From Tabrizicola thermarum (GTDB taxonomy: Bacteria; Pseudomonadota; Alphaproteobacteria; Rhodobacterales; Rhodobacteraceae): a DNA stretch of 64,000 bases. Shown one piece after another: positions 44,697-53,637 of the stretch. The notes under the pieces are model-generated. The model did not search any database. It saw nothing but the letters and a program-made list of their open reading frames with translations, and had not been told where the DNA came from. The position numbers and the translations under genes are program-made. Each line of letters begins with the position of its first letter. The stretch's first letter is position 1. Location: the NCBI RefSeq assembly GCF_003574395.1, contig NZ_QMJY01000013.1, forward strand, positions 186,001-250,000. Reading direction: 5' to 3'.

Positions 44697-46550
44697 ATGA
44701 GCGCGCTTCAAAGCCTCGGCTCCCTCATCGACGCCTTCCGCCCCGCCGACGGCCCCCCGCCGCAAAGGCTCGGCCCCTTCATGCGCTGGTCGCTGGCCGG
44801 GTCCTGGCCGATGCTTGTCATCGCCGGGCTCCTCTCCTCCCTCGCCGGCGTCACGGAAGTGGTCAGCGCCCTCATCCTCGGCTGGGTGATCGACGCCGCC
44901 GTGAACTCCGGCCCGACCGACTTCTTCACCGCCCACTGGTCCCTCGTCCTCTGGTTCATCGGCTTCTACCTCGTCCTCCGCCCGCTCGCCTTCGCCGTCT
45001 CCTCGGCATCGAACAGCATCATCATCGGCCCCAACGTGATGCCGCTGGTGCTCTCGCGCCTCCATCGCTGGACGCTGGGCCAGGCCGTCACCTTCTTCGA
45101 CAACGACTTCGCCGGGCGCATCGCGCAGAAACAGATGCAGGCCGCCCGCGCCGTCACCGATGTGGCGACCGAAGTCATCAACACCGTCTGCTTCGCGCTG
45201 GCCTCCGTCATCGGCTCCGTCGCCTTCCTGATCGCCGTCGACTACCGCGCCGCCATCGCGCTTGCGGTCTGGCTGGTCGCCTACGCCTTCCTGATCCGCT
45301 TCTTCCTGCCGCTGATCCGCGTGAACTCCGCCGCCCGCGCCTCCTCTCGCGCCATGGTCTCGGGCCAGGTCGTGGACACGATCACCAACATCAAGACGGT
45401 GAAGCTCTTCGCCCATGCCGCCTTCGAGGACCGCGTCGCCATCGACGCGATGGAGGTGTTCCGCGACCGCTCCCTCGAATTCGGCGTCATCTCCACCTGG
45501 TTCCGCCTTGCCCTGATGCTCCTGGCCGGGGTCCTCCCCGTCCTCCTGATCGGCGGGACGGTGATGCTCTGGCAACAGGGCGCCGCCACCGCAGGCGACA
45601 TCGCCGCCGCCGGGGCCATCGCCCTTCGCATCGCGCAGATGTCCGGCTGGGTCAGCTTCACCCTCATGTCGATCTACACCAGCGTCGGTGAAGTCGAGGA
45701 TGGGATGCGCACCCTCTCCGTCCCCCACACCCTCGCCGACGCGCCCGACGCCAGGCCCCTGCCCCGCGTCAAGGGCGAGATCAGGTTCGACAACGTCACC
45801 TTCGCCTATGGCCGCGAACGGGGCGGGGTCCGTGACATCGACCTGACCATCCGCGCCGGGGAAAAGCTGGGCATCGTCGGCGCCAGCGGGGCAGGGAAAT
45901 CCTCGCTCGTCTCGCTCCTCCTGCGGCTCTACGACCCCGAACAGGGCCGCATCACCATCGACGGCACCGACGTGCGGGCGGTCACGCAGGAATCCCTGCG
46001 CCGCCAGATCGGCATGGTCACGCAGGAAACCGCGATGTTCAACCGATCCGCCCGCGACAACATCGCCTATGGCCGGCCCGAGGCGACCGAGGCCGAAATC
46101 ATCGCCGCAGCGAAGGCCGCCGAAGCCGATGAGTTCATCGCCAACATGCTCGACCACCAGGGCCGCCGCGGCTATGACGCCTTCCTTGGCGAACGCGGGG
46201 TGAAACTGTCCGGCGGCCAGCGCCAGCGCATCGCGCTTGCCCGCGCCTTCCTGAAGGACGCGCCGATCCTGGTGCTGGACGAGGCGACCAGCGCCCTCGA
46301 TTCGGAAGTCGAAGCCTCGATCCAGGAAGCCCTTGGCCGGGTCATGGAAGGCAAGACCGTGCTGGCCATCGCGCATCGGCTGTCCACCATCGCCGCGATG
46401 GACCGGATCATCGTCCTCGACCGTGGCCGGATCGTCGAGGTCGGCAGCCATGACGAGCTTCTGGCCAGGAACGGGCTTTACGCGCGCTACTGGAAACGGC
46501 AATCAGGCGGCTTCATCGGCACCGAAGACGAACAGGAAGCGGCTGAGTGA
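44697..46550 (+). CDS. ABC exporter half-transporter (ATP-binding/permease), second copy
   Basis: A 617-residue type I ABC exporter closely related to the preceding gene. The membrane domain covers about 30-330 and has several paralogous segments (SVDTITNIKTVKLFAHAAFE-like). The ATPase has Walker A GASGAGKSSLVSL, signature LSGGQRQRIALARA, Walker B PILVLDEATSALDSE with catalytic Glu, and AIAHRLSTIAAMD. Both halves keep complete catalytic motifs, so homodimers are also possible. Its SD is weak. It overlaps the following methyltransferase gene by 4 bp (GTGA). Confidence 0.9.
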   Translation: MSALQSLGSLIDAFRPADGPPPQRLGPFMRWSLAGSWPMLVIAGLLSSLAGVTEVVSALILGWVIDAAVNSGPTDFFTAHWSLVLWFIGFYLVLRPLAFAVSSASNSIIIGPNVMPLVLSRLHRWTLGQAVTFFDNDFAGRIAQKQMQAARAVTDVATEVINTVCFALASVIGSVAFLIAVDYRAAIALAVWLVAYAFLIRFFLPLIRVNSAARASSRAMVSGQVVDTITNIKTVKLFAHAAFEDRVAIDAMEVFRDRSLEFGVISTWFRLALMLLAGVLPVLLIGGTVMLWQQGAATAGDIAAAGAIALRIAQMSGWVSFTLMSIYTSVGEVEDGMRTLSVPHTLADAPDARPLPRVKGEIRFDNVTFAYGRERGGVRDIDLTIRAGEKLGIVGASGAGKSSLVSLLLRLYDPEQGRITIDGTDVRAVTQESLRRQIGMVTQETAMFNRSARDNIAYGRPEATEAEIIAAAKAAEADEFIANMLDHQGRRGYDAFLGERGVKLSGGQRQRIALARAFLKDAPILVLDEATSALDSEVEASIQEALGRVMEGKTVLAIAHRLSTIAAMDRIIVLDRGRIVEVGSHDELLARNGLYARYWKRQSGGFIGTEDEQEAAE

Positions 46551-47776
46551 TCGTCACCATCGAACGGCTTGGGCACCTTGGGCACGGCATAGCCCCCGGG
46601 CCAGTCTATGTGCCCGGCGCCCTGCCCGGAGAGGTCGTCGAAGGCACCCCCGACGGCGACCGCCTGACCGATCCGAAGATCGTCACCCCCTCGCCCGACC
46701 GCGTCAGACCGCCCTGCCGCCACGCCCGCGCCTGCGGCGGCTGCCAGCTGCAACACGCCTCCGACAGCTTCGTGGCCGGGTGGAAGCAAGAGGTCGTGGC
46801 AAATGCCCTTGCGGCCCAGGGCCTGAGCGCCGACTTCCTGCCGCTGGTGACATCTCCCCCGAACTCCCGTCGCCGCGCCACCCTGTCCGCCCGACGCACC
46901 AGGGGCGGAGCCCTCATCGGTTTCCACGCCCGCGCCTCCGACACGATCGTGGAGATCCCCGACTGCCGGCTTCTCCACCCCGGCATCCTTGCGGCCTGGC
47001 CCGGCCTCCGGGCGCTGGTGATGGCCGGCGGCTCGCGGACCACGGAGCTTTCGCTGCAAGTTACCCTCACCAAAGGCGGCCCCGATGTCGTCGTCACCGG
47101 CGGCAAACCGCTGGACAGCGCGCTGCGGATGGATCTGGCCCGCCTCGTCGAGGCCCACGCCTTCTCCCGCCTGACCTGGGACGGCGAAACCGTCGCCCTC
47201 CGCGACCGCCCCGCGCTCACCATGGGCCAGGCCACAGTCGTCCCCCCGCCCGGCGCCTTCCTCCAGGCGACCCGGGAAGGCGAAGCCGCCCTCCTTGCGG
47301 CCGTCAGACAAGCCCTCGGCCCGCAAAGGCGCATCGCCGACCTCTTCTCCGGCGTTGGCACCTTCACCCTGCCCCTGGCCGAAGCCATGGAGGTTCACGC
47401 TGTCGAAGGCGACTCAGCGATGACCAGGGCCCTCGACCTCGCCGCCCGGAACACCCCCAACCTCCACCGGATCAGCGTGGAAACCCGCGACCTTTTCCGC
47501 CGCCCGCTGGAACCGGACGAACTGGACAGCTTCACCGGTGCCGTCATCGACCCTCCGCGCGCCGGGGCCGAGGCGCAGACCGACCGCCTTGCCGCGAGCC
47601 GGATCCCGGTCATCGCCGCCGTCTCCTGCAACCCCGTCACCTTCGCCCGCGACGCCAGGGTGCTGACTGCCGCGGGCTACCGGCTCGACTGGCTTCAGGT
47701 CGTCGACCAGTTCCGCTGGTCCACCCATATCGAGCTTGTCGCCCGGTTCAGCCGCTCTGCCAGCCCCGCGACCTGA
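46547..47776 (+). CDS. RlmD/TrmA-type 23S rRNA (uracil-5-)-methyltransferase
   Basis: A SAM-dependent RNA m5U methyltransferase of the RumA/RlmD/TrmA family, 409 residues. The N-terminal TRAM-like region (VTIERLGHLGHGIA...PGALPGEVV) is followed by cysteines of a [4Fe-4S] cluster (PPCRHARACGGCQLQH, near 56-71). The SAM-binding FSGVGTFTLPLAEAM is near residue 268. The IDPPRAGA block is near 327-334 and the catalytic cysteine sits in AAVSCNPVTFARD near 365. It starts at GTG overlapping the stop of the ABC gene. Exact target uridine not determined. Confidence 0.92.
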   Translation: MIVTIERLGHLGHGIAPGPVYVPGALPGEVVEGTPDGDRLTDPKIVTPSPDRVRPPCRHARACGGCQLQHASDSFVAGWKQEVVANALAAQGLSADFLPLVTSPPNSRRRATLSARRTRGGALIGFHARASDTIVEIPDCRLLHPGILAAWPGLRALVMAGGSRTTELSLQVTLTKGGPDVVVTGGKPLDSALRMDLARLVEAHAFSRLTWDGETVALRDRPALTMGQATVVPPPGAFLQATREGEAALLAAVRQALGPQRRIADLFSGVGTFTLPLAEAMEVHAVEGDSAMTRALDLAARNTPNLHRISVETRDLFRRPLEPDELDSFTGAVIDPPRAGAEAQTDRLAASRIPVIAAVSCNPVTFARDARVLTAAGYRLDWLQVVDQFRWSTHIELVARFSRSASPAT

Positions 47777-47867
47777 CGGTTCCGTGATCCCGACACGGGA
47801 CTGATTGGCTAGGCAGCGTCCGCCCTTTTCGGTAGACTGATCGAAAAAAGGGGCAGCGGGCAACGAC

Positions 47868-48365
47868 ATGCGCGGTTTCGGACTTATTCTTTTCCTGGTG
47901 GTCGCACTGGGTCTGGCGGCCTGCGCGCCGAAGACCAAGTTTCTCAAATACCGCGGGCCCGAGGTGACGCAGATCCAGGTCCACAAGTCCGCCCGGAAGA
48001 TGTATCTTCTGCACAACGAAAAGGTCCTGAAAGCCTACGACGTCTCGCTCGGCTTCGCGCCGGAAGGCCACAAGCAGTTCGAAGGCGACGGCAAGACCCC
48101 CGAAGGCGCCTACACGATCAGCCACAAGAACCCCAACTCGCGCTTTCACCTGTCGCTGCGGATCGACTACCCGAACGCCAACGACATCGCCTTTGCCGAG
48201 GCGCAGGGCAAGCAGCCGGGCGGCGACATCTTCATCCATGGCGGTCCCAGGCGGCCGATGTCGGTGCGCGACTGGACGGAAGGCTGCATCGCGCTCACCG
48301 ACAAGGAGATGGAGGTCGTCTACTCCATGGTGAACCCCGGAACGCCGATCTACATCCTGCCATGA
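47868..48365 (+). CDS. L,D-transpeptidase family lipoprotein
   Basis: A 165-residue YkuD-fold enzyme that forms or breaks L,D-peptide bonds in peptidoglycan or attaches proteins to it. The signal peptide MRGFGLILFLVVALGLAACA has the lipobox LGLAAC (Cys19), so it is a lipoprotein. YkuD motifs are KSARKMYLLHNEKVLKAYDV near 41-60 and the catalytic IFIHGGPRRP followed by DWTEGCIALTDKEME (Cys near 142). It is transcribed convergently with the CAP lipoprotein gene. Confidence 0.9.
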   Translation: MRGFGLILFLVVALGLAACAPKTKFLKYRGPEVTQIQVHKSARKMYLLHNEKVLKAYDVSLGFAPEGHKQFEGDGKTPEGAYTISHKNPNSRFHLSLRIDYPNANDIAFAEAQGKQPGGDIFIHGGPRRPMSVRDWTEGCIALTDKEMEVVYSMVNPGTPIYILP

Positions 48366-48390
48366 AGAAGGGGGCCCGCAGGCCCCCGAT
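48366..48390. terminator. Two-way hairpin between L,D-transpeptidase and CAP genes
   Basis: GGGGGCC (48370-48376) and GGCCCCC (48381-48387) form a seven-pair stem with a four-base loop. On the minus strand CTTCTTC follows; on the plus strand GATCTCTC. It lies between convergent genes and probably serves both. Confidence 0.6.
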
Positions 48391-48409
48391 CTCTCTGATC
48401 CGTCCGCCC

Positions 48410-48916
48410 TCAGGCCCCGGTCAGCATGGTCCACCAGATCTTGCCGCTCGGCTCCTGAAACCAGGCGAACCCCAGCCGCGTCGCAAGCGGGTCCATGATG
48501 ACGGCCCGCGTGTCGGGCTGCGCCATCCAGGACGACAGCGTCTCCAGCTCGGTCTCATAGGTCTCCGAGATGTTCTCGCCCAGGAAGCGCCCGGCATAGC
48601 CGCTGCGCTGCACCCGGACCAGCGGCGACGACCCATCCGACCCGAAATGCCAGGGCCGGTTCTGCACCGCCATGTCGCGCGAATGCGTCTCGGCCGCGGC
48701 GTTCAGGCTGGCGTCAAAGCTCACCTGCGGCAGACCCTTGGCCGCCCGCAGCGTGTTCATCGCATCCAGAAACCGGTACGACACTTCCCGCGCGTCGGTG
48801 ATCCTGTAGACCTTCGGCAACGGCCTCCCGTCCGCGCCCAGTTGCGGTGCGCTTGCGGTGCTGCATGCAGCCAAGGTCAAGCCGGCGCCAGCCAGCAGGA
48901 AAATACGTCTGTTCAT
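48410..48916 (-). CDS. CAP (SCP/PR-1)-domain lipoprotein
   Basis: A 168-residue predicted lipoprotein. The signal peptide MNRRIFLLAGAGLTLAACST carries the lipobox LTLAAC (Cys18). A CAP-domain core follows: AMNTLRAAKGLPQVSFDASL, AAAETHSRDMAVQNRPWH, and GYAGRFLGENISETYETELE, typical of bacterial CAP/YkwD proteins, with a helical histidine in HSRDM and GENI. The ATG at 48916 was chosen for the signal peptide; an ATG 38 codons upstream is in frame. It sits between two L,D-transpeptidase genes, so a role at the cell wall is plausible. Function not established. Confidence 0.85.
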   Translation of the reverse strand: MNRRIFLLAGAGLTLAACSTASAPQLGADGRPLPKVYRITDAREVSYRFLDAMNTLRAAKGLPQVSFDASLNAAAETHSRDMAVQNRPWHFGSDGSSPLVRVQRSGYAGRFLGENISETYETELETLSSWMAQPDTRAVIMDPLATRLGFAWFQEPSGKIWWTMLTGA

Positions 48917-49117
48917 TCGGTCCACCAGAAATCTGCCGCGTCGCGCGGCGGTTCGGCTCTCCTTAGCGGAAGCGCGCGTCAGGTTCAAACGGGCTTGTTC
49001 ATTTCGGCGGAGGGCGACCACCCGCGCCATCCGCCGCCGCTGACAGGTCTTTGATTTGCGGCCCTGTCACAAAGCGGCTATATGCGCACCGAATGCAGTC
49101 TTTCAGGAGTATCGACC

Positions 49118-49711
49118 ATGGCAAACGGTAAAGTCAGCCGTCGCGCAGTTCTGGGCGGGGCTGTCGGCATGGCCGGTCTTGCGGCGCTCCCGGCTTTCGC
49201 GCAGGACGGCAGCACCGAGTTCTCGCAGCCTGCCTCGGCCTCGATCCGGCACAATATCTCCAGCTTCCGGATGCTGAAGTGGCAGGACTATTTCGACAAC
49301 ACCCGCAACGGGGTGATCCTCGCCGACACCACCTCGCGCGCGCTGCACTTCTGGTCCGAGGATGAATCCATCTATCGCCTCTACCCGACCTCGGTTCCCC
49401 TGACCGAGGAACTGACCCGCCGCGGCATGACCTCGGTCATCCAGAAGGTCGTGAACCCGACCTGGCGCCCGACCGCCAGCATGTTGCAGCGTCACCCCGA
49501 ATGGCCTCCCGTCGTCGAAGGCGGTGCCCCGGACAATCCGCTCGGCACCCGCGCCCTCTATCTGGGCTGGCCTGCCTACCGCATCCACGGCACGCACGAC
49601 ACCCGCAAGATCGGCCGCCGCTCGTCCTCGGGATGCATCGGCCTTTACAACGAACACATCGAAGAGCTGTTCGAGTTGGCAAAGGTCGGGACGCAGGTCC
49701 GCCTGATCTGA
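49118..49711 (+). CDS. Tat-exported L,D-transpeptidase (YkuD)
   Basis: A 197-residue YkuD-fold peptidoglycan L,D-transpeptidase. The N-terminus MANGKVSRRAVLGGAVGMAG contains the twin-arginine motif SRRAVLG and a following hydrophobic stretch, so export is by Tat. The catalytic motif is YRIHGTHDTRKIGRRSSSGC and IGL (residues about 160-182), with active-site Cys. The start at 49118 follows a CAGGAGT SD. It is convergent with the aconitase X gene and closes with a strong terminator. Confidence 0.92.
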   Translation: MANGKVSRRAVLGGAVGMAGLAALPAFAQDGSTEFSQPASASIRHNISSFRMLKWQDYFDNTRNGVILADTTSRALHFWSEDESIYRLYPTSVPLTEELTRRGMTSVIQKVVNPTWRPTASMLQRHPEWPPVVEGGAPDNPLGTRALYLGWPAYRIHGTHDTRKIGRRSSSGCIGLYNEHIEELFELAKVGTQVRLI

Positions 49712-49735
49712 CGCATCGGCACCGCTGACAGGATC

Positions 49736-49770
49736 GGACCGCGCGGCTGAAATGCCCCGCGGTCCTTTCC
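49736..49770 (+). terminator. Intrinsic terminator of the Tat-exported L,D-transpeptidase gene
   Basis: GGACCGCG (49736-49743) and CGCGGTCC (49758-49765) pair perfectly, with an inner GGC-tgaaat-GCC stem, followed by TTTCCTT. It lies 25 bp after the stop. Confidence 0.92.
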
Positions 49771-49778
49771 TTCTGACC

Positions 49779-51509
49779 TCAACCCTCCCGGCACCAGGCG
49801 GGCAAGGTCCTGTCCATCCGGCCCGTGCAGGCGGCATCGACGCAGGCGGCAAGGCTGGCGAAATGAAACGCCTTGCCCACTGCGGCCGGCCCGTAATGCG
49901 CGTATTTCCCTGAATTGGTGGCCATGTTGCGCACCGACGCAGGCACCACCGGCGCGCCGATGAAGCACCAGCAGGTGTCGTTCAGCACCTCGCCCCCGAA
50001 GGCCCGGACCTTGTCGATGAAGCCCTCCGCCCTGGCCCGCGCAAAGACATCCCGCCCGCAGGTGACGACCAGCCGCACCCCCTCGGCCTTGCGCCGCCCC
50101 TCGCACAGCCGCGCCAGCGCCGCCATCTCGGTCAGCGAGAAATGCGGATTGCCCAGGGCCACCATGTCCACATCGGCGGTCTGCGCGATGTTCAACTCCC
50201 GCCATGTCGCGGCCAGCTCGGCCCGCGTCACCCGCACGACCCGGACATCTTCACCGCTTGCCAGGTCAGCGGTCGTCGCTTCCGGCGTCACCCCCAGCAT
50301 GTGAAACATCGGCGCGGCCGAGGTCGTGGCAAAGGCCGCCCCGAACGCCTTCAGGTCGTCATGGCTGACCGCACGTCCCTCCAGCCCGCAGATCAGGGGG
50401 ATCCCGTTCGGGACGATCTTGCCGATATGATAGCCCAGAAGCGGGAAGAACAAATCGTCCACTTCGCCCAGATGCGGCAGCTCGACCCGGACCGAGGCCC
50501 GCCGCCCCTCTGCCAGATAGCAATCCGCCGCCGGGGCGCGGCCGGTCAGGGCCACCAGAATGTCCAGATAATCCGGGTATTTCAGCGTCCGCGCGCCCAG
50601 GACCGAATTGGCAAAGACCACCGCGTTCGATTCCCCCCAGGCGATCATCTGCCCGGCCTTCGGGGGGCGCTCCAGCAGATACGGCGCGCAGGTATAGGTC
50701 GGCTGCGCCCCCATCTCGACATAGGCCTCGGCCAGCGCGTCCGAGGCCTCGCCAAGCCCCCGATCCACGCCCAAGGCCCGCCATTGCCGCCGATCCACAC
50801 AGATCGCGTTCATCGTCGTCGGCACCCGGACCCTGGCCCCCAGATCGCACAGCTTGCGCGCAAACCTCAGCCCCGCCGGACCCTGGTAGAAGACCCCGTC
50901 CAGATGCGCCATGTCCACATCGACCAGCCCCGTCGCGCCCTCGATCCGCGCGGTCTGAAGGACGATCCGCATGGCGATCCTGGCAGCCTCGCCGAACTCT
51001 CCGGCCAGGAGGCGGCGGTCAAGGTCGGTCAGCGTGAAGTCCGCCGGGTCGGGCGTCGGCAGCACGAAAGTCGGGGCCGGATCGACCGGTCCCTCCACCG
51101 CCTCAACCCGGTTCCCGTCGATCCGCGCATGGCCTGCCCCCGCCAGCGCCGCAAACCCCGCCTCGTCCAGTTGCAGCACCGGAATGCCGCGCTGGAACAG
51201 CTCGCCGGCGATCAGCACGCCCAAGGTCAGGATCGTCTCCTTGTGCCGGAAGACCAGGGCCGCCGGGGCATGGCCGTTCATCAGCAGCTCGAAGATCACC
51301 AGACTGCCGGAACAGGACCCCCGCCCGCTGGGGAGGCACAACACCTTCCCCGCAACCGACTGCCCGCACAGCGGATGGTGCACGTCGATGACCCGCCCCG
51401 TCGCGGCATCGACCCCGCCCATGAAGCTTAGCCCGGTGTCCGCATGCAGCACCGCGCCGCTTGCCTGCCCGGCGATCACCGCTTTCCCGTGCAGGACGCG
51501 TGCCATCAT
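49779..51509 (-). CDS. Aconitase X (swivel and catalytic domains fused)
   Basis: A 576-residue aconitase-superfamily protein of the AcnX type. The N-terminal ~130 residues are the swivel domain (DUF126: GQASGAVLHADTGLSFMGGV, PLCGQSVAGKVLCLPSGRGS with CSGS) and the rest is the catalytic domain (DUF521), fused in one chain as in bacterial AcnX. Cysteines that could hold an iron-sulfur centre are in TMNAICVDRRQ and LICGLEG. In other proteobacteria AcnX is a cis-3-hydroxy-L-proline dehydratase or a related dehydratase; the substrate here is not proven. The start is MM at 51509 or 51506. No proline-catabolic gene is adjacent. Confidence 0.88.
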   Translation of the reverse strand: MMARVLHGKAVIAGQASGAVLHADTGLSFMGGVDAATGRVIDVHHPLCGQSVAGKVLCLPSGRGSCSGSLVIFELLMNGHAPAALVFRHKETILTLGVLIAGELFQRGIPVLQLDEAGFAALAGAGHARIDGNRVEAVEGPVDPAPTFVLPTPDPADFTLTDLDRRLLAGEFGEAARIAMRIVLQTARIEGATGLVDVDMAHLDGVFYQGPAGLRFARKLCDLGARVRVPTTMNAICVDRRQWRALGVDRGLGEASDALAEAYVEMGAQPTYTCAPYLLERPPKAGQMIAWGESNAVVFANSVLGARTLKYPDYLDILVALTGRAPAADCYLAEGRRASVRVELPHLGEVDDLFFPLLGYHIGKIVPNGIPLICGLEGRAVSHDDLKAFGAAFATTSAAPMFHMLGVTPEATTADLASGEDVRVVRVTRAELAATWRELNIAQTADVDMVALGNPHFSLTEMAALARLCEGRRKAEGVRLVVTCGRDVFARARAEGFIDKVRAFGGEVLNDTCWCFIGAPVVPASVRNMATNSGKYAHYGPAAVGKAFHFASLAACVDAACTGRMDRTLPAWCREG

Positions 51510-51606
51510 CCGATCGCCCCCATGCCCCGCCGGGGGCTCCTGCCAAAGGTTAAGTCCACACTAACGAGGCATGGCAAGTTGTTGAAATCATTGATACCGA
51601 ACATCG

Positions 51607-51625
51607 CGCCGCGCGCGGCGCCCTA
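51607..51625. repeat. 19-bp GC palindromic repeat at the hemH 3' end, copy 2
   Basis: CGCCGCGCGCGGCGCCCTA, identical to 34804-34822 and likewise containing the complement of the gene's stop codon TAG (51623-51625). The palindromic core lies directly after hemH. Confidence 0.7.
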
Positions 51626-52723
51626 CCCCTTCCGGGGCAGCCACCCGCCCAGGTTCTCCTCGATCACCGCGACCAGCGCCTCGATATGGGCGGGCTCGTC
51701 GTTCAGGCAGGGGATATAGGTGAACTCCTCTCCCCCCGCATGTTCGAAGGCCTCCCGGATCTCCCCGTTGATCTCTTCCAGCGTCTCGATGCAGTCGGCA
51801 CTGAAGGCCGGGGCCATCACCGCGATCCGCTTCTTGCCCTGCTTCGCCAGCTCCGCCACATGCTCGACCGTATAGGGCCGCAGCCACTCTTCCCGCCCGA
51901 AGACGGACTGGAAGGTCGTGTCGATCGACCCCTTCTCCCACCCCAGCCTTTCCCGCAGCAGGCGCGAGGTTTTCTGGCACTGACAGTGGTAGGGGTCGCC
52001 CTCCATCAGATAGCGTTTCGGCATGCCGTGATAGCTGGCCACCAGCACGTCGGGCCGGTGATCAAGGGCCGCATAGGCCGTCTCCACCGACTTCGCCAGC
52101 GCGTCGATATACAAGGGGTGGTCGAAATACTCCGCCACGGTCCGCACCGCAGGCTGCCGCTTCTCCTTCATCAGGGCACGGAAGAACTGGTCGTTCGCGG
52201 TGGCCGAGGTCGCCCCGGCGTAGTGGGGATACAGCGGGAAGAACAGCACCTTTTCGCACCCCGCCGCCACCATCGCCTTGACCTTCGCCTCGGTCGAGGG
52301 GTTGCCGTAGCGCATGCAGAAGTCGACCATTATGTCGGCCCCGTGCCGGTCCGCGATCGTCTTCGCAATCGCGGCGGTCTGCGCCTTGGTGATGGTCAGA
52401 AGCGGGCTTTCGTTCAGCTCTTCGTTCCAGATCAGCTTGTAGTTCGCGCCCGATGTGAAGGGCCGTTTCGACAGGATGATAAGCTGCAGCAGCGGCTGCC
52501 ACTTCCACGACGGGATATCGACCACCCGCTTGTCGGACAGAAACTCGTTCAGATAGCGGCGCATCGACCAGTAGTCGTAGGCGTCGGGCGTGCCGAGGTT
52601 GGCCAGAAGCACCCCGATCCGCGCCTTGCGGACGGTGGGGTGGTCGGCGGGGGCGTGGGCAAGGCGCCCTTCGCCGGGTGGCACGTCGGTCCCTGTCGCT
52701 GCTCCGGTCCGGGCATCCAGCAT
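51623..52723 (-). CDS. hemH: Ferrochelatase
   Basis: HemH inserts ferrous iron into protoporphyrin IX, the last step of heme synthesis. The 366-residue protein has the conserved GVLLANLGTPDAYDYWSMRR near 36-55, CMRYGNPSTEAKV near 131, FFPLYPHYAGATSATAND near 154, SYHGMPKRYL near 222 (catalytic His), and APAFSADCIETLEEI near 311 with the catalytic Glu. The CQCQKTSRLL cysteines may hold a 2Fe-2S cluster. A ~30-residue N-terminal extension precedes the core. A GGAAGAA SD precedes the ATG at 52723; a further in-frame ATG upstream is less likely. Confidence 0.94.
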   Translation of the reverse strand: MLDARTGAATGTDVPPGEGRLAHAPADHPTVRKARIGVLLANLGTPDAYDYWSMRRYLNEFLSDKRVVDIPSWKWQPLLQLIILSKRPFTSGANYKLIWNEELNESPLLTITKAQTAAIAKTIADRHGADIMVDFCMRYGNPSTEAKVKAMVAAGCEKVLFFPLYPHYAGATSATANDQFFRALMKEKRQPAVRTVAEYFDHPLYIDALAKSVETAYAALDHRPDVLVASYHGMPKRYLMEGDPYHCQCQKTSRLLRERLGWEKGSIDTTFQSVFGREEWLRPYTVEHVAELAKQGKKRIAVMAPAFSADCIETLEEINGEIREAFEHAGGEEFTYIPCLNDEPAHIEALVAVIEENLGGWLPRKG

Positions 52724-52775
52724 GTCGGTTCTTCCCAAAGGTTCACGGTGGGACATAAGGGATGGGCGGGCAGGG

Positions 52776-53615
52776 TCAACCGTCTTCGGGCAAGGGCGAC
52801 TCGGGCACGCCCAGCGCATCGGCGAGCCTTGCCTTGGCCGACCCGGGGCGCAAGGGCTGCTGCTGGCTGTCATGCGGAGCCCAGCCGGTGAGGAACACAA
52901 GCTCTGCTGTCGCGGGCAGACGCCCCTCCGGCGTGCCGAAACTTTCCGCATAGATCGCCCCTGCCGTTGCCAGCACATCCCGCCCTGTGGGGCGACGCAG
53001 ACGGGCAGCCAGCGCGTTCGTCTCTCCCGCAGCCCGCAGGTCGGCCAGCAGCGCCGGAAAGCTCTGATACTCGACGGTCTGCTGCCAGCTGTCCGCCACC
53101 GGCAGGGCAAAGCCTGCCCGCTGCATCAGCCCGCCCAGGTCGCGGATTTCCGCCATGGGCAGGACGCGGGGCGACAGTCCGCCGGTGACCCGCGTCTCGG
53201 CCTCGGCCAGCGCGGTCCGCAGCTGATGCAGACTGCGCCCGCCCGGCAGGACCGCGATCATCAGCCCATCGGGCCGCAGCGCCCTTCGGCACTGGACAAG
53301 CTGTCCCAAGGGATCGTTCGCCCAATGCAGGGCCATGGCGTGCACGACCAGATCATGCGCGCCGGGTTCCAGCGCCAGAACGTCCTCATCCGGGACCAGC
53401 ACCGCACCGGGCCGCAGATCCTGCCACAAATCGGGAAAACCGCTGACGACGGCGGGCGCCGTAAAGGTTCTGTTAACCTCGGTGAGTCTTTCCTGAATGT
53501 CGGTCATGGCAAGGCGATGCAGGAACATCGCTGCGTCGTGACCGGGCAGTCTGCGGGCGCGGTCCCGGTGTCGGATCAGCGCGTTTCGGTCGGTCAGGAT
53601 CGGGGTTTCGGCCAT
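52776..53615 (-). CDS. Class I SAM-dependent methyltransferase (BioC/NDUFAF5-like)
   Basis: A 279-residue methyltransferase-fold protein. It starts MAETPILTDRNALIRHRDRA and has the late motifs of the family (LEPGAHDLVVHAMALHWAND, then CRRALRPDGLMIAVLPGGRS, near 85-125), which resemble BioC and the mitochondrial assembly factor NDUFAF5. The glycine-rich SAM-binding motif I is not obvious, as in many NDUFAF5 homologues. The catalytic or assembly role is unknown. It is divergent from comF with only 22 bp between the start codons. Confidence 0.82.
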   Translation of the reverse strand: MAETPILTDRNALIRHRDRARRLPGHDAAMFLHRLAMTDIQERLTEVNRTFTAPAVVSGFPDLWQDLRPGAVLVPDEDVLALEPGAHDLVVHAMALHWANDPLGQLVQCRRALRPDGLMIAVLPGGRSLHQLRTALAEAETRVTGGLSPRVLPMAEIRDLGGLMQRAGFALPVADSWQQTVEYQSFPALLADLRAAGETNALAARLRRPTGRDVLATAGAIYAESFGTPEGRLPATAELVFLTGWAPHDSQQQPLRPGSAKARLADALGVPESPLPEDG

Positions 53616-53637
53616 GGCCGGACATTAGGAGGACGGA

